Notes: a model not told the origin generated them from the letters alone. Counted from the stretch's first letter, positions 17,939-26,929 are shown. The stretch: DNA of 64,000 nucleotides from Asticcacaulis sp. AC402 (GCF_000495835.1 NZ_AWGC01000018.1:85175-149174), one strand, 5' to 3'. Made by a program: numbers and translations.

Positions 17939-20520
17939 GCCACCTTCGCCTGTTCCAGGAAGTCGCGGGCGAAGCGTTGCAGAACGCCGCCGGCCTCGTA
18001 GATCGACACCTCTTCGGCCGTATCCAGCCGGCAGGTGACCGGCACCTCGACGGTCTCGCCTGTGCGGCGATGGATGACCAGGGTGACCGTACCGCGTGGG
18101 GTCAGGTCGCCTTTGACGTCGTAGGTCTCCGTCCCGTCGATACCCAGCGACTGCCGCGTCGTACCGGGCAAAAACTCCAGCGGCAAAACCCCCATACCGA
18201 TCAGGTTGGTGCGGTGAATGCGCTCGAAGCCTTCGGCGGCGATGGCCTCGACCCCGGCAAGCCGCACACCCTTGGCGGCCCAGTCACGGCTTGAGCCCTG
18301 ACCGTAGTCAGCGCCGGCAATGATGATCAAAGGCTGCTTGCGCTCCATATAGGTTTCGATCGCTTCCCACATCCGCATGACCTGGCCGTCGGGCTCCAGC
18401 CGCGTCAGCGAACCCTTTTGGATCTGGCCATCGACCACAGCCATCTCGTTCATCAGGGTCGGGTTGGCGAAGGTGGCGCGTTGTGCCGTCAGATGGTCGC
18501 CGCGGTGGGTGGCGTACGAATTAAAGTCCTCTTCCGGCACCTTCATGCGCAGCAGGTATTCGCCGGCGGCGCTGTCGGCCAGAATGGCGTTGGACGGCGA
18601 CAAATGGTCGGTGGTGATGTTGTCGGGCAGCACTGCCAGCGGCCGCATACCGGTCAGGCTGCGCTCACCCGCCAATGCGCCCTCCCAATAGGGCGGCCGT
18701 CGGATATAGGTGCTTTGGGGGCGCCAGTCATAGAGCGGATCGACCGGCTTGCCGCGGGCAGCGAAGTTGAACATCGGGTCATAGACGCTGCGGAACAGCT
18801 CCGGCTTGACGCTTTGGGCCACAATAGCGTCGATCTCGGCATCGTCCGGCCAGATGTCGATCAGCCGGACCTCGGCGCCATCGGGTCCATAGCCCAGCAC
18901 GTCCTTTTCGATGTCGAAGCGGATGGTACCGGCGATGGCATAGGCGATGACCAGGGGCGGCGAGGCCAGAAACGCCTGCTTGGCATAGGGGTGGATGCGG
19001 CCGTCGAAATTGCGGTTGCCCGACAAGACGGCGGTGGCATAGAGATCGCGGTCGATGATCTCCTGCTGGATGGCGGGATCCAGCGCCCCGCTCATGCCGT
19101 TGCAGGTGGTGCAGGCAAAGGCGACGATGCCAAAGCCCAGCTTTTCCAGCTCCGGCAATAACCCGGCGTCTTCGAGATAGAGCTGCACCGCCTTGGAACC
19201 CGGCGCCAGGGACGACTTGACCCACGGCTTGCGCATCAACCCCTTGGCATTGGCGTTTCGCGCCAGCAGCCCGGCGGCGATAACATTGCGCGGGTTGGAG
19301 GTGTTGGTGCAGCTGGTGATCGCCGCGATGATGACGGCGCCATCGGGCATATGGCCCGGGGTATCGACCCACGCGCCGGCAATGCCCCGCGCCGCCAGGT
19401 CGCTGGTCGGCAACCGCTTATGCGGGTTAGACGGCCCGGCCATGGTGCGGACCACAGACGACAGGTCAAAGGTCAGAACGCGCGGATATACCGCCGTCTT
19501 CAGGGCATCGGCCCACAAACCGGCGGCCTTGGCGTAGATTTCGACCAGGCGGACCTGTTCGGCGGCACGGCCGGTCAGGGTCAGGTAGTCGAGGGTCTGC
19601 TGGTCGATGGCGAACATGGCCGCCGTGGCGCCGAATTCCGGCGTCATGTTGGAGATGGTGGCGCGGTCGCCCAGGGTCAGGGCCGCGGCCCCTTCGCCGT
19701 AGAATTCGAGATAGGCGCCGACGACTTTTTGCGCCCGCAAGAATTCGGTCAGGGCCAGCACCACGTCAGTGGCGGTGATGCCGGGGCCAGGGCGGCCGGT
19801 CAGCTCGACACCGATAATGTCGGGCAGGCGCATCCACGACGCGCGGCCCAGCATGACGTTTTCCGCCTCCAGCCCGCCGACACCGATAGCGATGACGCCC
19901 AAAGCATCGACATGCGGCGTATGGCTGTCGGTACCGACCAGGGTATCGGGATAGGCTATACCATCGACCGCATGGATGACCGGCGACATGCGTTCCAGGT
20001 TGATCTGGTGCATGATGCCGTTGCCGGGCGGGATGACCTCGACATTGCGGAAGGCCTTGCGCGTCCAGTCGATAAAGTGGAAGCGGTCTTCGTTGCGACG
20101 ATCTTCGATGGCGCGGTTGCGGGCAAAGGCGTCCTTGACGTCGCCGCCGTACTCTACCGCCAGCGAGTGATCGACGATCAGCTGCGTCGGCACGACCGGA
20201 TTGACCTGGGCCGGATCACCGCCCTGGGCCGCGATGGCATCGCGCAACCCAGCCAGATCGACCAGGGCTGTCTGGCCCAGGATGTCGTGGCAGACAACGC
20301 GCGCCGGGAACCACGGAAAGTCATGATCCTGACGCCGTTCGATCAGCTGCCGCAGGCTGCGTTCCAGAATGGCCGGATCGCAGCGCCGCACCAGGTTTTC
20401 GGCATGGACCCGCGATGTATAGGGCAGGGTGGCGTAAGCGCCGGGCGTGATAGCGTCGATGGCTTCGCGGGCGTCGAACCAGTCGAGATCGGTGCCGGGG
20501 AGGGGCTTGCGATAGGTCAT
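17935..20520 (-). CDS. acnD: Fe/S-dependent 2-methylisocitrate dehydratase AcnD
   Basis: 861 residues, an aconitase-superfamily enzyme of the methylcitrate cycle. Aconitase features include LVGTDSHTPHVDALGVI, the iron-sulfur cysteines in IAAITSCTNTSNP and FACTTCNGMSGALDP, and the swivelling-domain segment ADYGQGSSRDWAAKG. It dehydrates 2-methylcitrate to 2-methylaconitate. I set the start at the ATG at 20520, which overlaps the prpC stop by one base and gives [13 protein letters not shown] longer open frame to 20748 runs into prpC and is not needed. Confidence 0.95.
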   Translation of the reverse strand: MTYRKPLPGTDLDWFDAREAIDAITPGAYATLPYTSRVHAENLVRRCDPAILERSLRQLIERRQDHDFPWFPARVVCHDILGQTALVDLAGLRDAIAAQGGDPAQVNPVVPTQLIVDHSLAVEYGGDVKDAFARNRAIEDRRNEDRFHFIDWTRKAFRNVEVIPPGNGIMHQINLERMSPVIHAVDGIAYPDTLVGTDSHTPHVDALGVIAIGVGGLEAENVMLGRASWMRLPDIIGVELTGRPGPGITATDVVLALTEFLRAQKVVGAYLEFYGEGAAALTLGDRATISNMTPEFGATAAMFAIDQQTLDYLTLTGRAAEQVRLVEIYAKAAGLWADALKTAVYPRVLTFDLSSVVRTMAGPSNPHKRLPTSDLAARGIAGAWVDTPGHMPDGAVIIAAITSCTNTSNPRNVIAAGLLARNANAKGLMRKPWVKSSLAPGSKAVQLYLEDAGLLPELEKLGFGIVAFACTTCNGMSGALDPAIQQEIIDRDLYATAVLSGNRNFDGRIHPYAKQAFLASPPLVIAYAIAGTIRFDIEKDVLGYGPDGAEVRLIDIWPDDAEIDAIVAQSVKPELFRSVYDPMFNFAARGKPVDPLYDWRPQSTYIRRPPYWEGALAGERSLTGMRPLAVLPDNITTDHLSPSNAILADSAAGEYLLRMKVPEEDFNSYATHRGDHLTAQRATFANPTLMNEMAVVDGQIQKGSLTRLEPDGQVMRMWEAIETYMERKQPLIIIAGADYGQGSSRDWAAKGVRLAGVEAIAAEGFERIHRTNLIGMGVLPLEFLPGTTRQSLGIDGTETYDVKGDLTPRGTVTLVIHRRTGETVEVPVTCRLDTAEEVSIYEAGGVLQRFARDFLEQAKVA

Positions 20521-21680
20521 TACGGGCGGTCGTTGAGCGGCACGAAGGGGCGATCTTCCGGGCCGGTATAGTTGGCGTTGGGGCGGATGATCTTGCCGTC
20601 CTGGCGTTGTTCGATAACGTGCGCTGACCAACCCGAGGTGCGGGAGATAACAAACAGTGGCGTGAACATGGCGGTCGGCACGCCCATCATATGGTAGCTG
20701 ACGGCGCTGAACCAATCGAGATTGGGGAACATCTTCTTGATCTCCCACATCACGCTTTCGAGGCGCTCGGCGATGTTGAACATCTTCATATTGTGCTGTT
20801 CCGCCGACAGCGCCTTGGCGACGGCCTTGATGGCTTCGTTGCGCGGATCGCCGACCGTATAGACGGGGTGGCCGAAGCCGATGACGACTTCTTTCGCGGC
20901 GACTCTCTGGCGGATATCGGCCTCGGCTTCGTCGGGGGTGTCGTAGCGCTTCTGGATATCGAAGGCGAATTCGTTGGCGCCGCCGTGCTTGGGGCCCCGC
21001 AGCGCGCCGATGGCGCCGGCGATGGCGCTGTAGAAGTCGGAGCCTGTGCCGGCGACGACTCTGGCGGCGAAGGTCGAGGCGTTGAACTCATGCTCGGCAT
21101 AGAGGATCAGCGAGGTATGCATGGCGCGCACCCAGGAGTCGCTGGGCTTTTTGCCGTGCAGCAGGTGCAGGAAGTGGCCGCCGATGCTGTCGTCGTCGGT
21201 TTCGACCTCGATGCGCCGGCCGTTATGGCTGAAATGGTACCAATAGAGCAGCATCGAGCCGAAGCTGGCCATCAGCTTGTCGGCGATATCGCGCGCGCCG
21301 GGGTGGTTGTGGTCGTCGCGCTCCGGCGTCAGGCAGCCCAGCGTCGAGACGCCGGTGCGCATGACGTCCATGGGGTGGGCCGACGGCGGCAGGCTTTCGA
21401 GGACGGTTTTGAGGTTGGCGGGCAGGCCGCGCAGGCTTTTCAGCGTGGTCTTGTAGGCATCCAGTTCGGTACGGTTGGGCAGCTTGCCGTGGACCAGCAG
21501 GAAGGCGATTTCCTCGAACTCGGACGTGGCGGCCAGGTCGAGGATATCATAGCCGCGATAGGCCAGGTCGTTGCCGGTACGCCCGACGGTGCACAGCGCC
21601 GTGTTGCCGGCGACCGTGCCGGAAAGCGCGACGGATTTCTTGGGCTTGAAGCCGGTTGGTGCTTCGGCGGTAGTGTCCAT
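20520..21680 (-). CDS. prpC: 2-methylcitrate synthase
   Basis: 386 residues, short-type citrate synthase fold. It condenses propionyl-CoA with oxaloacetate. Visible motifs are [24 protein letters not shown] (about 98-112), [12 protein letters not shown], the catalytic-region [20 protein letters not shown] and [13 protein letters not shown], then [14 protein letters not shown] and [17 protein letters not shown]. The context (prpB upstream, acnD and prpF downstream) decides methylcitrate rather than citrate synthase. It is separated from prpB by the unusual palindromic region at 21707-22195. Confidence 0.94.
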   Translation of the reverse strand: MDTTAEAPTGFKPKKSVALSGTVAGNTALCTVGRTGNDLAYRGYDILDLAATSEFEEIAFLLVHGKLPNRTELDAYKTTLKSLRGLPANLKTVLESLPPSAHPMDVMRTGVSTLGCLTPERDDHNHPGARDIADKLMASFGSMLLYWYHFSHNGRRIEVETDDDSIGGHFLHLLHGKKPSDSWVRAMHTSLILYAEHEFNASTFAARVVAGTGSDFYSAIAGAIGALRGPKHGGANEFAFDIQKRYDTPDEAEADIRQRVAAKEVVIGFGHPVYTVGDPRNEAIKAVAKALSAEQHNMKMFNIAERLESVMWEIKKMFPNLDWFSAVSYHMMGVPTAMFTPLFVISRTSGWSAHVIEQRQDGKIIRPNANYTGPEDRPFVPLNDRP

Positions 21681-21706
21681 GGTGTGGCTCCCTGTTTTAT
21701 TTTTTG

Positions 21707-21929
21707 ACCACGAACCCCACGAACAGCACGAACTTTAGGGTGTGATTGAACTCGCCGCGCAGCGGCAACATCATTTAAGTGGTCCACAGATTACACAGAT
21801 TTCACAGATTAAGGCTCAGATCTAATCTGTGAAATCTGTGTAATCTGTGGATCGCCTTTTCTTTGATTGCCGCTGCGCGGCGGGTTCAAATAAGACCTGA
21901 AGTTCGTGCTGTTCGTGTGGTTCGTGGTT
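21707..21929. repeat. Three-layer nested palindrome, copy 1
   Basis: Three inverted repeats are nested. The outer pair is 21707-21734 with 21901-21929 (CACGAAC units, one mismatch in the aligned 28 bp). The middle pair is 21753-21767 with 21868-21882 (CGCCGCGCAGCGGCA, perfect 15 bp). The inner pair is 21784-21811 with 21823-21850 (CACAGATT units, perfect 28 bp) around an 11-bp loop. It lies between prpC and prpB and would form a long hairpin in the prp mRNA. Confidence 0.9.
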
Positions 21930-21941
21930 GAATCCTTTTAT

Positions 21942-21984
21942 TTCTGTCCGCTGAACAGCAGATCCAGCTTGTGCTCGAAATTCT
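21942..21984 (-). pseudogene. Duplicated 3' end of prpB
   Basis: This segment repeats the last codons and the stop region of prpB (22207-22249) with only a few substitutions. It encodes a trace of the [13 protein letters not shown] tail. It sits immediately outside the first nested palindrome, exactly as the real prpB end sits outside the second. A block of palindrome plus gene end has therefore been duplicated. It is not functional. Confidence 0.85.
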
Positions 21985-22017
21985 ACGCGCAACGCTATCT
22001 TCAAGGATTTCTGGCAC

Positions 22018-22195
22018 CCGCCGCGCAGCGGCATCATCTTTTAAGAGGTCCACAGATTACACAGATTTCACAGATTAAGGCTCAGATCTAATCTGTGTAA
22101 TCTGTGAAATCTGTGGATCGCCTTTTCTTTGATTGCCGCTGCGCGGCGGGTTCAGAACAATCCTGAAGTTCGTGCTGTTCGTGTGGTTCGTAGTT
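22018..22195. repeat. Nested palindrome, copy 2 (left outer arm missing)
   Basis: The middle arms (about 22019-22033 and 22135-22149) and inner arms (22050-22077 and 22089-22116) repeat copy 1. The right outer arm is 22167-22195. The left outer arm is absent and is replaced by the duplicated prpB end. In the right inner arm the order of the 9-nt units is swapped relative to copy 1, so pairing is imperfect. Confidence 0.88.
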
Positions 22196-22203
22196 GAATC
22201 CTT

Positions 22204-23088
22204 TTACTTTTGCCCGCTGAACAGCAGGTCCAGCTTGTTCTCGAAATCCCAATACCCAATCCGATCATACAGTTCCTCGCGGGTCTGCATGGTCTCGAGC
22301 ACGTTCTTCTGATGGCCGTCGCGGCGGATGGCGTCATAGACCGCCTCGGCCGCCTTGTTCATCGCCCGGAAGGCCGACAGCGGATACAGCTGGATCGCCA
22401 CGCCCGCGGAGGCCAGTTCCTCACGCGTGAACAAAGGCGTCTTGCCGAATTCGGTGATATTGGCCAACACCGGCACACCCACCGCATCGACAAACCGGCG
22501 ATAGGTGTCCAGATCATAGGCGGCCTCGGCGAAAATCCCATCCGCCCCCGCCTCAACGCATTTGACCGCGCGCTCAATCGCCGCATCGACGCCGTGGACC
22601 GCGATGGCGTCCGTCCGCGCGATCAGAAAGAAATCCGGATCGGTCTTGGCATCGGCCGCGGCCTTGACGCGATCGACCATCTCGTCGGTCGAGACGATCT
22701 CCTTGCCGGGACGGTGACCGCAGCGTTTGGCCCCGACCTGGTCTTCGATATGGCAGGCGGCCGCGCCGAATTTGATCAAAGACTTGACGGTGCGTTCGAT
22801 GTTAAAGGCCGACGGCCCAAAGCCGGTGTCGATATCGACCATCAAAGGAAGATCGCAAACATCGGTGATGCGCCGGACATCGATCAGCACGTCATCCAGG
22901 TTATTGATCCCCAGATCCGGCATCCCCAGCGAGCCGGCAGCCACCCCGCCACCCGACAGATAGATGGCGCGATACCCGGCGCGTTTGGCCAGAAGGGCAT
23001 GATTGGCATTGATGGTGCCGATGACCTGCAGCGGGGATTCCGCCGCCAATGCGTTACGGAATTTGCGGCCGGCGGAAACGAGAGCCAT
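22204..23088 (-). CDS. prpB: Methylisocitrate lyase
   Basis: 294 residues from the ATG at 23088, which has AGGAA 8 bp upstream; a longer frame to 23142 is less likely. Isocitrate-lyase-family features are [35 protein letters not shown] (about 78-89), [20 protein letters not shown], which holds the catalytic KRCGH loop, and [19 protein letters not shown]. It splits 2-methylisocitrate into pyruvate and succinate. It is the first gene of the prp set; two nested palindromes separate it from prpC, which may reduce or modulate downstream expression. Confidence 0.95.
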   Translation of the reverse strand: MALVSAGRKFRNALAAESPLQVIGTINANHALLAKRAGYRAIYLSGGGVAAGSLGMPDLGINNLDDVLIDVRRITDVCDLPLMVDIDTGFGPSAFNIERTVKSLIKFGAAACHIEDQVGAKRCGHRPGKEIVSTDEMVDRVKAAADAKTDPDFFLIARTDAIAVHGVDAAIERAVKCVEAGADGIFAEAAYDLDTYRRFVDAVGVPVLANITEFGKTPLFTREELASAGVAIQLYPLSAFRAMNKAAEAVYDAIRRDGHQKNVLETMQTREELYDRIGYWDFENKLDLLFSGQK

Positions 23089-23120
23089 CTTTGGGTTCCT
23101 CTTATGCTTTTCGCTCGGGT

Positions 23121-23198
23121 CGTATCTATTGATACGATCCAAGTCAATTCCACATATAGGCCTACACCACGTCGCAGGTCAATTCAACGGCCGTTGAA
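23121..23198. promoter_or_regulatory. Dyads upstream of prpB
   Basis: Two perfect dyads lie upstream of prpB: CGTATC-TATT-GATACG at 23121-23136 and TTCAACGGCCGTTGAA at 23183-23198. The first is well placed as an operator for the prp operon. The second could instead be a terminator for the PIN-domain gene, which ends at 23213. No prp regulator gene is in the window. Confidence 0.45.
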
Positions 23199-23212
23199 AA
23201 TTTACACGCCCG

Positions 23213-23599
23213 TCATGGCTCTATGACGTCGAATGGGCCACCGGCGGCAGTCTTGATGAATTTGCGGTCGAAGGTCACCATCGCATCGCAGTGGGCAGCC
23301 GCTCCAAGATGCAAGGCGTCGGCGAAATCCATGCCGGCTTCGGCTCGATCCAGGGCCTGAGCCAATAGGGTCGGATTTTCGACGGTGACCTGGGCAAGAC
23401 CGGCGAATCCTCGCAAAGCTCTGCAGATCGACGTCGTGGAAAAGTCGTAGACGCTGCGCAGAACCCATTCGCTTTCGAGAAAGACCGTTGTGGCGACAAA
23501 AACGTCATGGCCACCGACAAAAGCGCGCGCTTTTTGAGATTGTTCCGGATGATCGCCCGTCAGGAAGCGAACCAGGACATTGGTGTCAATCGCCTGCAT
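23213..23599 (-). CDS. PIN-domain ribonuclease toxin (VapC type)
   Basis: 128 residues from the ATG at 23599. The PIN acidic residues are in AIDTNVLVRFL (Asp at about 5), FLESEWVLR (Glu at about 41), MDFADALHLGAA (Asp at about 93) and MVTFDRKF (Asp at about 112), so the catalytic set looks intact. VapC-like toxins cleave tRNA or rRNA. It overlaps the AbrB-type antitoxin gene by 14 bp, the standard antitoxin-first operon. Confidence 0.9.
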   Translation of the reverse strand: MQAIDTNVLVRFLTGDHPEQSQKARAFVGGHDVFVATTVFLESEWVLRSVYDFSTTSICRALRGFAGLAQVTVENPTLLAQALDRAEAGMDFADALHLGAAAHCDAMVTFDRKFIKTAAGGPFDVIEP

Positions 23600-23873
23600 G
23601 CCGCCGCTTCGCTTCTGCCAGAACGCCCTGATCCATATCTTCCAAGGACTTGGGTGCCCCGTTCCAGGCCAGGCAGGCATAGACGTCGTCTATCTGCGTC
23701 GTGGCAAATAGCGGCGCCTGTCTCAGCAGCACCCCGTCCTGCGTTTCTTCGACCGTCAGCCGCGTCCCGGCCTTCCATTGACGAAGATCGCGAATGGCTT
23801 TGGGGAGAATGACCTGCCCCTTCGTAGAGACGGTCGTCGTGACGGGGGTGGGCAATTGTGGCAAGGCGGACAT
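23586..23873 (-). CDS. AbrB/MazE-type antitoxin
   Basis: 95 residues with an N-terminal swapped-hairpin AbrB DNA-binding domain: TTTVSTKGQVILPKAIRDL, then WKAGTRLTVEETQDGVLL. The rest, ending AEAKRRHAGD, is the toxin-binding tail. It precedes and overlaps the PIN toxin gene and is expected to neutralise the toxin and repress the operon. Confidence 0.88.
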   Translation of the reverse strand: MSALPQLPTPVTTTVSTKGQVILPKAIRDLRQWKAGTRLTVEETQDGVLLRQAPLFATTQIDDVYACLAWNGAPKSLEDMDQGVLAEAKRRHAGD

Positions 23874-23959
23874 GGATGTCTCCGTAGGTAAGACGAAAGT
23901 AAGATAGGTCCATTTGCGTATGTATGCAAGGACTGTCCGTGCTCAACGCGCGCGGATGA

Positions 23960-24070
23960 CGGCCGGTGGCAGGGTATCGCGCAGTTGGTAGCGGCGCCGG
24001 CTGCGTAGCGCTCTGCAAGAAAGCTGGCGCAGCAGCCCGCTAAGCGTGTGGCCATGGTGGACCTATTCGA
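23960..24070. repeat. Dispersed repeat (GCCGGCTGCGTAGCGCTC family), copy 1
   Basis: Contains GGTAGCGGCGCCGGCTGCGTAGC, then CTCTGCAAGAAAGCTGGCG and GTGTGGCCATGGTGG. Longer copies are at 26930-27130 and 28270-28475. It lies between the PIN/AbrB and MNT/HEPN modules. The stretch 24071-24200 holds two CTGACCCC motifs (24098-24107 and 24140-24148) and no gene. Confidence 0.8.
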
Positions 24071-24200
24071 GTGGCTCACCCCAAGGCGTCAATTCACACT
24101 GACCCCAGCTTCACGTTTGACACCAGCCCCCATTTCTCCTGACCCCATGTCTCCTTCAAATAGTCTTGCCCTGTAAAGGTTTAGGCTGCATTATGGCACT

Positions 24201-24500
24201 GTGAAACGGGATATGATCATAGCCGCCTTGCGCGCCCATCAGAGTGACCTTCGTGCCCTGGGAGTTGAGGGCTTGTCCTTGTTCGGCTCGGTCGCACGAG
24301 GGGAGGAGACGCCAGCTTCGGATGTCGATTTGGCCGTGGTCTACAACGAAGCCGTGGTGCGCGATCTGTATCAAATGGGCGGTGTGGCGGCCGCCATTGA
24401 AAGTTTTATCGGCACAGACAACTTCGATCTGGCCGAGGAAAAGCGTATGCCGCCGCACATCCGGACCGCCTACGCCCAAGACCATGTTAGAATTTTTTGA
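24201..24500 (+). CDS. MNT-domain nucleotidyltransferase antitoxin (MntA-like)
   Basis: 99 residues of minimal nucleotidyltransferase fold. GLSLFGSVARGEETPASDVDLAVVY at about residues 24-48 (written in two blocks: GSVARGE and SDVDLAV) has the glycine-serine and paired aspartate motif. In known MNT/HEPN pairs this protein AMPylates the HEPN toxin. The start may be the GTG at 24201 or the ATG at 24213. The stop overlaps the neighbourhood of the HEPN start, so the pair is coupled. Confidence 0.85.
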   Translation: MKRDMIIAALRAHQSDLRALGVEGLSLFGSVARGEETPASDVDLAVVYNEAVVRDLYQMGGVAAAIESFIGTDNFDLAEEKRMPPHIRTAYAQDHVRIF

Positions 24501-24517
24501 GCGGCGGGGACGCGAAC

Positions 24518-24889
24518 GTGACCCAGCCAGCCTCAAAACTTCATTACCTGCAGGCGATTCTGGCCGAAATCGGTAAGGTCAAAGGGTTTGTTGCTGGATA
24601 CGATTACGACGCCTACGCCGCCAATGTGATGGCGCAATATGCGACTGAACGTGCGATACTGAACATCAGCGAGGCAGTGCGAAATCTTGAAAAGCATGCG
24701 CGCAGAGATGATCCTACCTTTCAGTTGGCGACCTTGTCTCCGCACATCGCATGGTCGAACATAAAAGGCATCGGTAACATTTTGCGGCATGACTATGAAA
24801 CCGTGACGCCGAGTCGGATTTGGACGGTTGTCACCGCCCATCTCGACGGACTGGAGGCGGCATGCCATGAGGCCCTTCGACAGCCGTAG
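24518..24889 (+). CDS. HEPN-domain protein (HepT-like), probable toxin partner
   Basis: About 123 residues, all-helical DUF86/HepT pattern: ATERAILNISEAVRNLEK, then IAWSNIKGIGNILRHDYETV. The family's catalytic motif is R-N-x-x-x-H-D-Y. Here the arginine position is glycine (GNILRHDY), and the only arginine is directly before the histidine, so RNase activity may be altered. The GTG at 24518 follows a GGGGACG box; a TTG at 24497 overlapping the MNT stop is the alternative. It forms a two-gene system with the MNT protein. Confidence 0.82.
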   Translation: MTQPASKLHYLQAILAEIGKVKGFVAGYDYDAYAANVMAQYATERAILNISEAVRNLEKHARRDDPTFQLATLSPHIAWSNIKGIGNILRHDYETVTPSRIWTVVTAHLDGLEAACHEALRQP

Positions 24890-25002
24890 GGCGCGTTTCC
24901 AGATCCAGCTAACTTTATGCGCCGCGAGAGTTAAGCTGAACAGCGGCGACGCCCTTTTCATATCTTGCGGCGGTGTCAAGGTAATTCCAAAACCTTATGT
25001 TT

Positions 25003-25050
25003 TAGAGCGCAATCCGATAAAGTGGACGCCACTTTTCGGATTGTGCTCTA
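25003..25050. repeat. 48-bp palindrome (AGAGCGCAATCCGATAAAGT family)
   Basis: TAGAGCGCAATCCGATAAAG is followed by TGGACGCCA and the reverse complement ending GGATTGTGCTCTA. Relatives are at 50607 and 58850-58990. A CACTGACCCC motif follows at 25110-25119. Apart from these the gap 24890-25163 has no gene. Confidence 0.8.
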
Positions 25051-25163
25051 GAATTAAGCATTTGGCGTGGCTTTGGCGATACTGCGTCTTTTGCAGCGGA
25101 GGTAAGTGTCACTGACCCCCCATTTCTTCTATTTCTGATGCCGCTTCTGATGCCCGGCTTTTT

Positions 25164-26507
25164 TCAGCTCAACTGTTCCCATCCGCCAGGTGCACGGCTT
25201 TCATCGCGCGTCACCCGCGGGAAATAGTCCCTTTCCGGAACGCCCAAGTCCAGCCCCAGCGCCGTTGCGACTTCGCCCATTTGCGCGGCCAAGGCATCGG
25301 CAAGACCTTTCGCCAGTCTGGCGTCAGCTTCGTTCGAAATCGTGCTGACCAGATGGCGCAGCTTTTTTTCCAGCCGTTTGTCAAAGCGCGGCCGGATAAA
25401 GCCAATGTCACGCATCATGGCGACCAGATCCGCCGGCTGAATATCTTCGACATAGTGCGCGGTGCCAATGTCAAAGGCCAGGCGATGGGTTACGGTGGTA
25501 TCGGTAAACACGGGCACGACGTCGTAGAGCGGGGCCAGTTCTGTGCCGCCCGCGCCGTGCAGGATGGTGCCGTTTTTACCGTGATTGTCGGTGTTGCCGA
25601 CCAGAATATTGTAGAGGGTATGGTCGAGAAAGGTCTGGACGAAAAGGCCGGGTGTCGAGGTTTTCGCGGCGATCGTACCGACGGCCTTGGCGCTGAACTG
25701 ATGCTCCGGCAGAACGGCGTGGCGCTGGTATTTCAGCGAGGGCGGCAGCCCCAGGGCCTGGCAGAAGTCTTCCGTATGGATGCGCCGAACATGGCCGCCC
25801 TTTACGTCCCGGTCGAAGCGTTCCAGAAGGATGGCCTTGATGGTCAGGCCGCGGACCTTGAAGGTTTTGGGGACGAACCGTGTGGTGTGGATGCCGCACG
25901 ATGTGGCTATCGCAAGGAGCGCTGTTTCGGCCTCGGTAAGGTGCGGGTCTCTGGCGGGCGATACTTTGAGAATATGGGTTGTGGGTGCGCGTGAGTCCGG
26001 TTTGGGCAAATAGTAGCGCTGATCGTGGTAGAGTAAGGCGATCTTGCCCTGGACGCCGGCTAGGGGGGAGGGGTCACGCTCGGCCTGGGGAAGACGCCGT
26101 TCGAGATGGAGCGACTGGACGATCTCCAGCATCCGTTCATCGTCGATGCGGTCATAGTCGTCGGGGAAGATGCCCGGACGCTTTCCGGGGCCACGACCTT
26201 CGGGCGTAATGGAGATAGCGCCGGGGCAGTCTGCCCCCAGATGATACAACAGCGCCCCTGTGTCGCCGCGGTTCAGTCGATAGGTGTCGAGCGCCCGATC
26301 GAGCTGCGGTCCTTCGAACAGCAGATTCTCAAAATATCCGCGACAGTCGGCGTCCAGATAGGGGGCCGGCCGGACAGGCAAGGACAGGGAGATGGGCGAA
26401 GTCTGCGGCGCATCGGGAGCGTAGGTAAAGGTCAGCGCCATGGAGTCGGCGCGTTCGAGTACGCCGACCCTTTGGTCAACAGCGTCCATCCAGACATCCA
26501 TCTTCAT
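25164..26507 (-). CDS. hipA: HipA-family serine/threonine kinase toxin
   Basis: 447 residues. HipA landmarks are the N-terminal couple_hipA region, the phosphate-binding loop PLAGVQGKIALL (about 149-160), the substrate segment LPKPDSRAPTTHILKVSP, the catalytic-loop equivalent NILVGNTDNHGKNGT (about 304-318) and LAPLYDVVPV (about 326-335), the DFG-equivalent. Family members phosphorylate targets such as glutamyl-tRNA synthetase and cause growth arrest. The start overlaps hipB (ATGA). All visible key residues are present, so it is probably active. Confidence 0.92.
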   Translation of the reverse strand: MKMDVWMDAVDQRVGVLERADSMALTFTYAPDAPQTSPISLSLPVRPAPYLDADCRGYFENLLFEGPQLDRALDTYRLNRGDTGALLYHLGADCPGAISITPEGRGPGKRPGIFPDDYDRIDDERMLEIVQSLHLERRLPQAERDPSPLAGVQGKIALLYHDQRYYLPKPDSRAPTTHILKVSPARDPHLTEAETALLAIATSCGIHTTRFVPKTFKVRGLTIKAILLERFDRDVKGGHVRRIHTEDFCQALGLPPSLKYQRHAVLPEHQFSAKAVGTIAAKTSTPGLFVQTFLDHTLYNILVGNTDNHGKNGTILHGAGGTELAPLYDVVPVFTDTTVTHRLAFDIGTAHYVEDIQPADLVAMMRDIGFIRPRFDKRLEKKLRHLVSTISNEADARLAKGLADALAAQMGEVATALGLDLGVPERDYFPRVTRDESRAPGGWEQLS

Positions 26508-26734
26508 GATCGCGGTACCGCGAACAGATCAATGCCGATCAAGGCGCAGAGTTTGAGATAGGTATCCAGTTTGGCCCCGGCCTTGCCGCGCTCGATCTTG
26601 GACAGGTTGGGTTGGGCGATGCCGGACAGGCTGGAAAGCGTATCCTGGCTCATGCCGATCGCCTTGCGACGCTCACGAATGACCTGGCCAATAGCCGCGT
26701 CCGATTGGATGGGGTTATGAAGCGACGGGCTCAT
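26504..26734 (-). CDS. hipB: HipB-type Xre antitoxin
   Basis: 76 residues with a helix-turn-helix: IGQVIRERRKAIGMSQDTLS, then LSGIAQPNLSKIERGKAGAK and a short tail. HipB binds HipA and represses the operon. It is the first gene of the pair; an A+T-rich stretch at 26760-26880 upstream presumably holds the promoter, with no clear operator dyad seen. Confidence 0.9.
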   Translation of the reverse strand: MSPSLHNPIQSDAAIGQVIRERRKAIGMSQDTLSSLSGIAQPNLSKIERGKAGAKLDTYLKLCALIGIDLFAVPRS

Positions 26735-26929
26735 GGGACAGTTTCCATAGTCGTAGAGCTATAAAATACGATAGTTGGGGCGAAACGACAAGATTTATAT
26801 GCATTAAGATATAATTTTGCCTCTTGGATGTTTGAGAGGATTAAATATAGCGTTTTTAATATAGAAGCATGGGCAGATGTCTTGACGAGCCAGGCAGGCG
26901 GGAAGCCGCGTAATCGCGGCGGTGACGTC

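Noticed and set aside
23560..24018. 152-residue minus-strand frame beginning in a dispersed repeat
   Set aside because: It runs across the repeat and in another frame over the AbrB and PIN genes; a similar start (MQSATQPA) occurs in the copy at 26982, showing it is repeat-derived.
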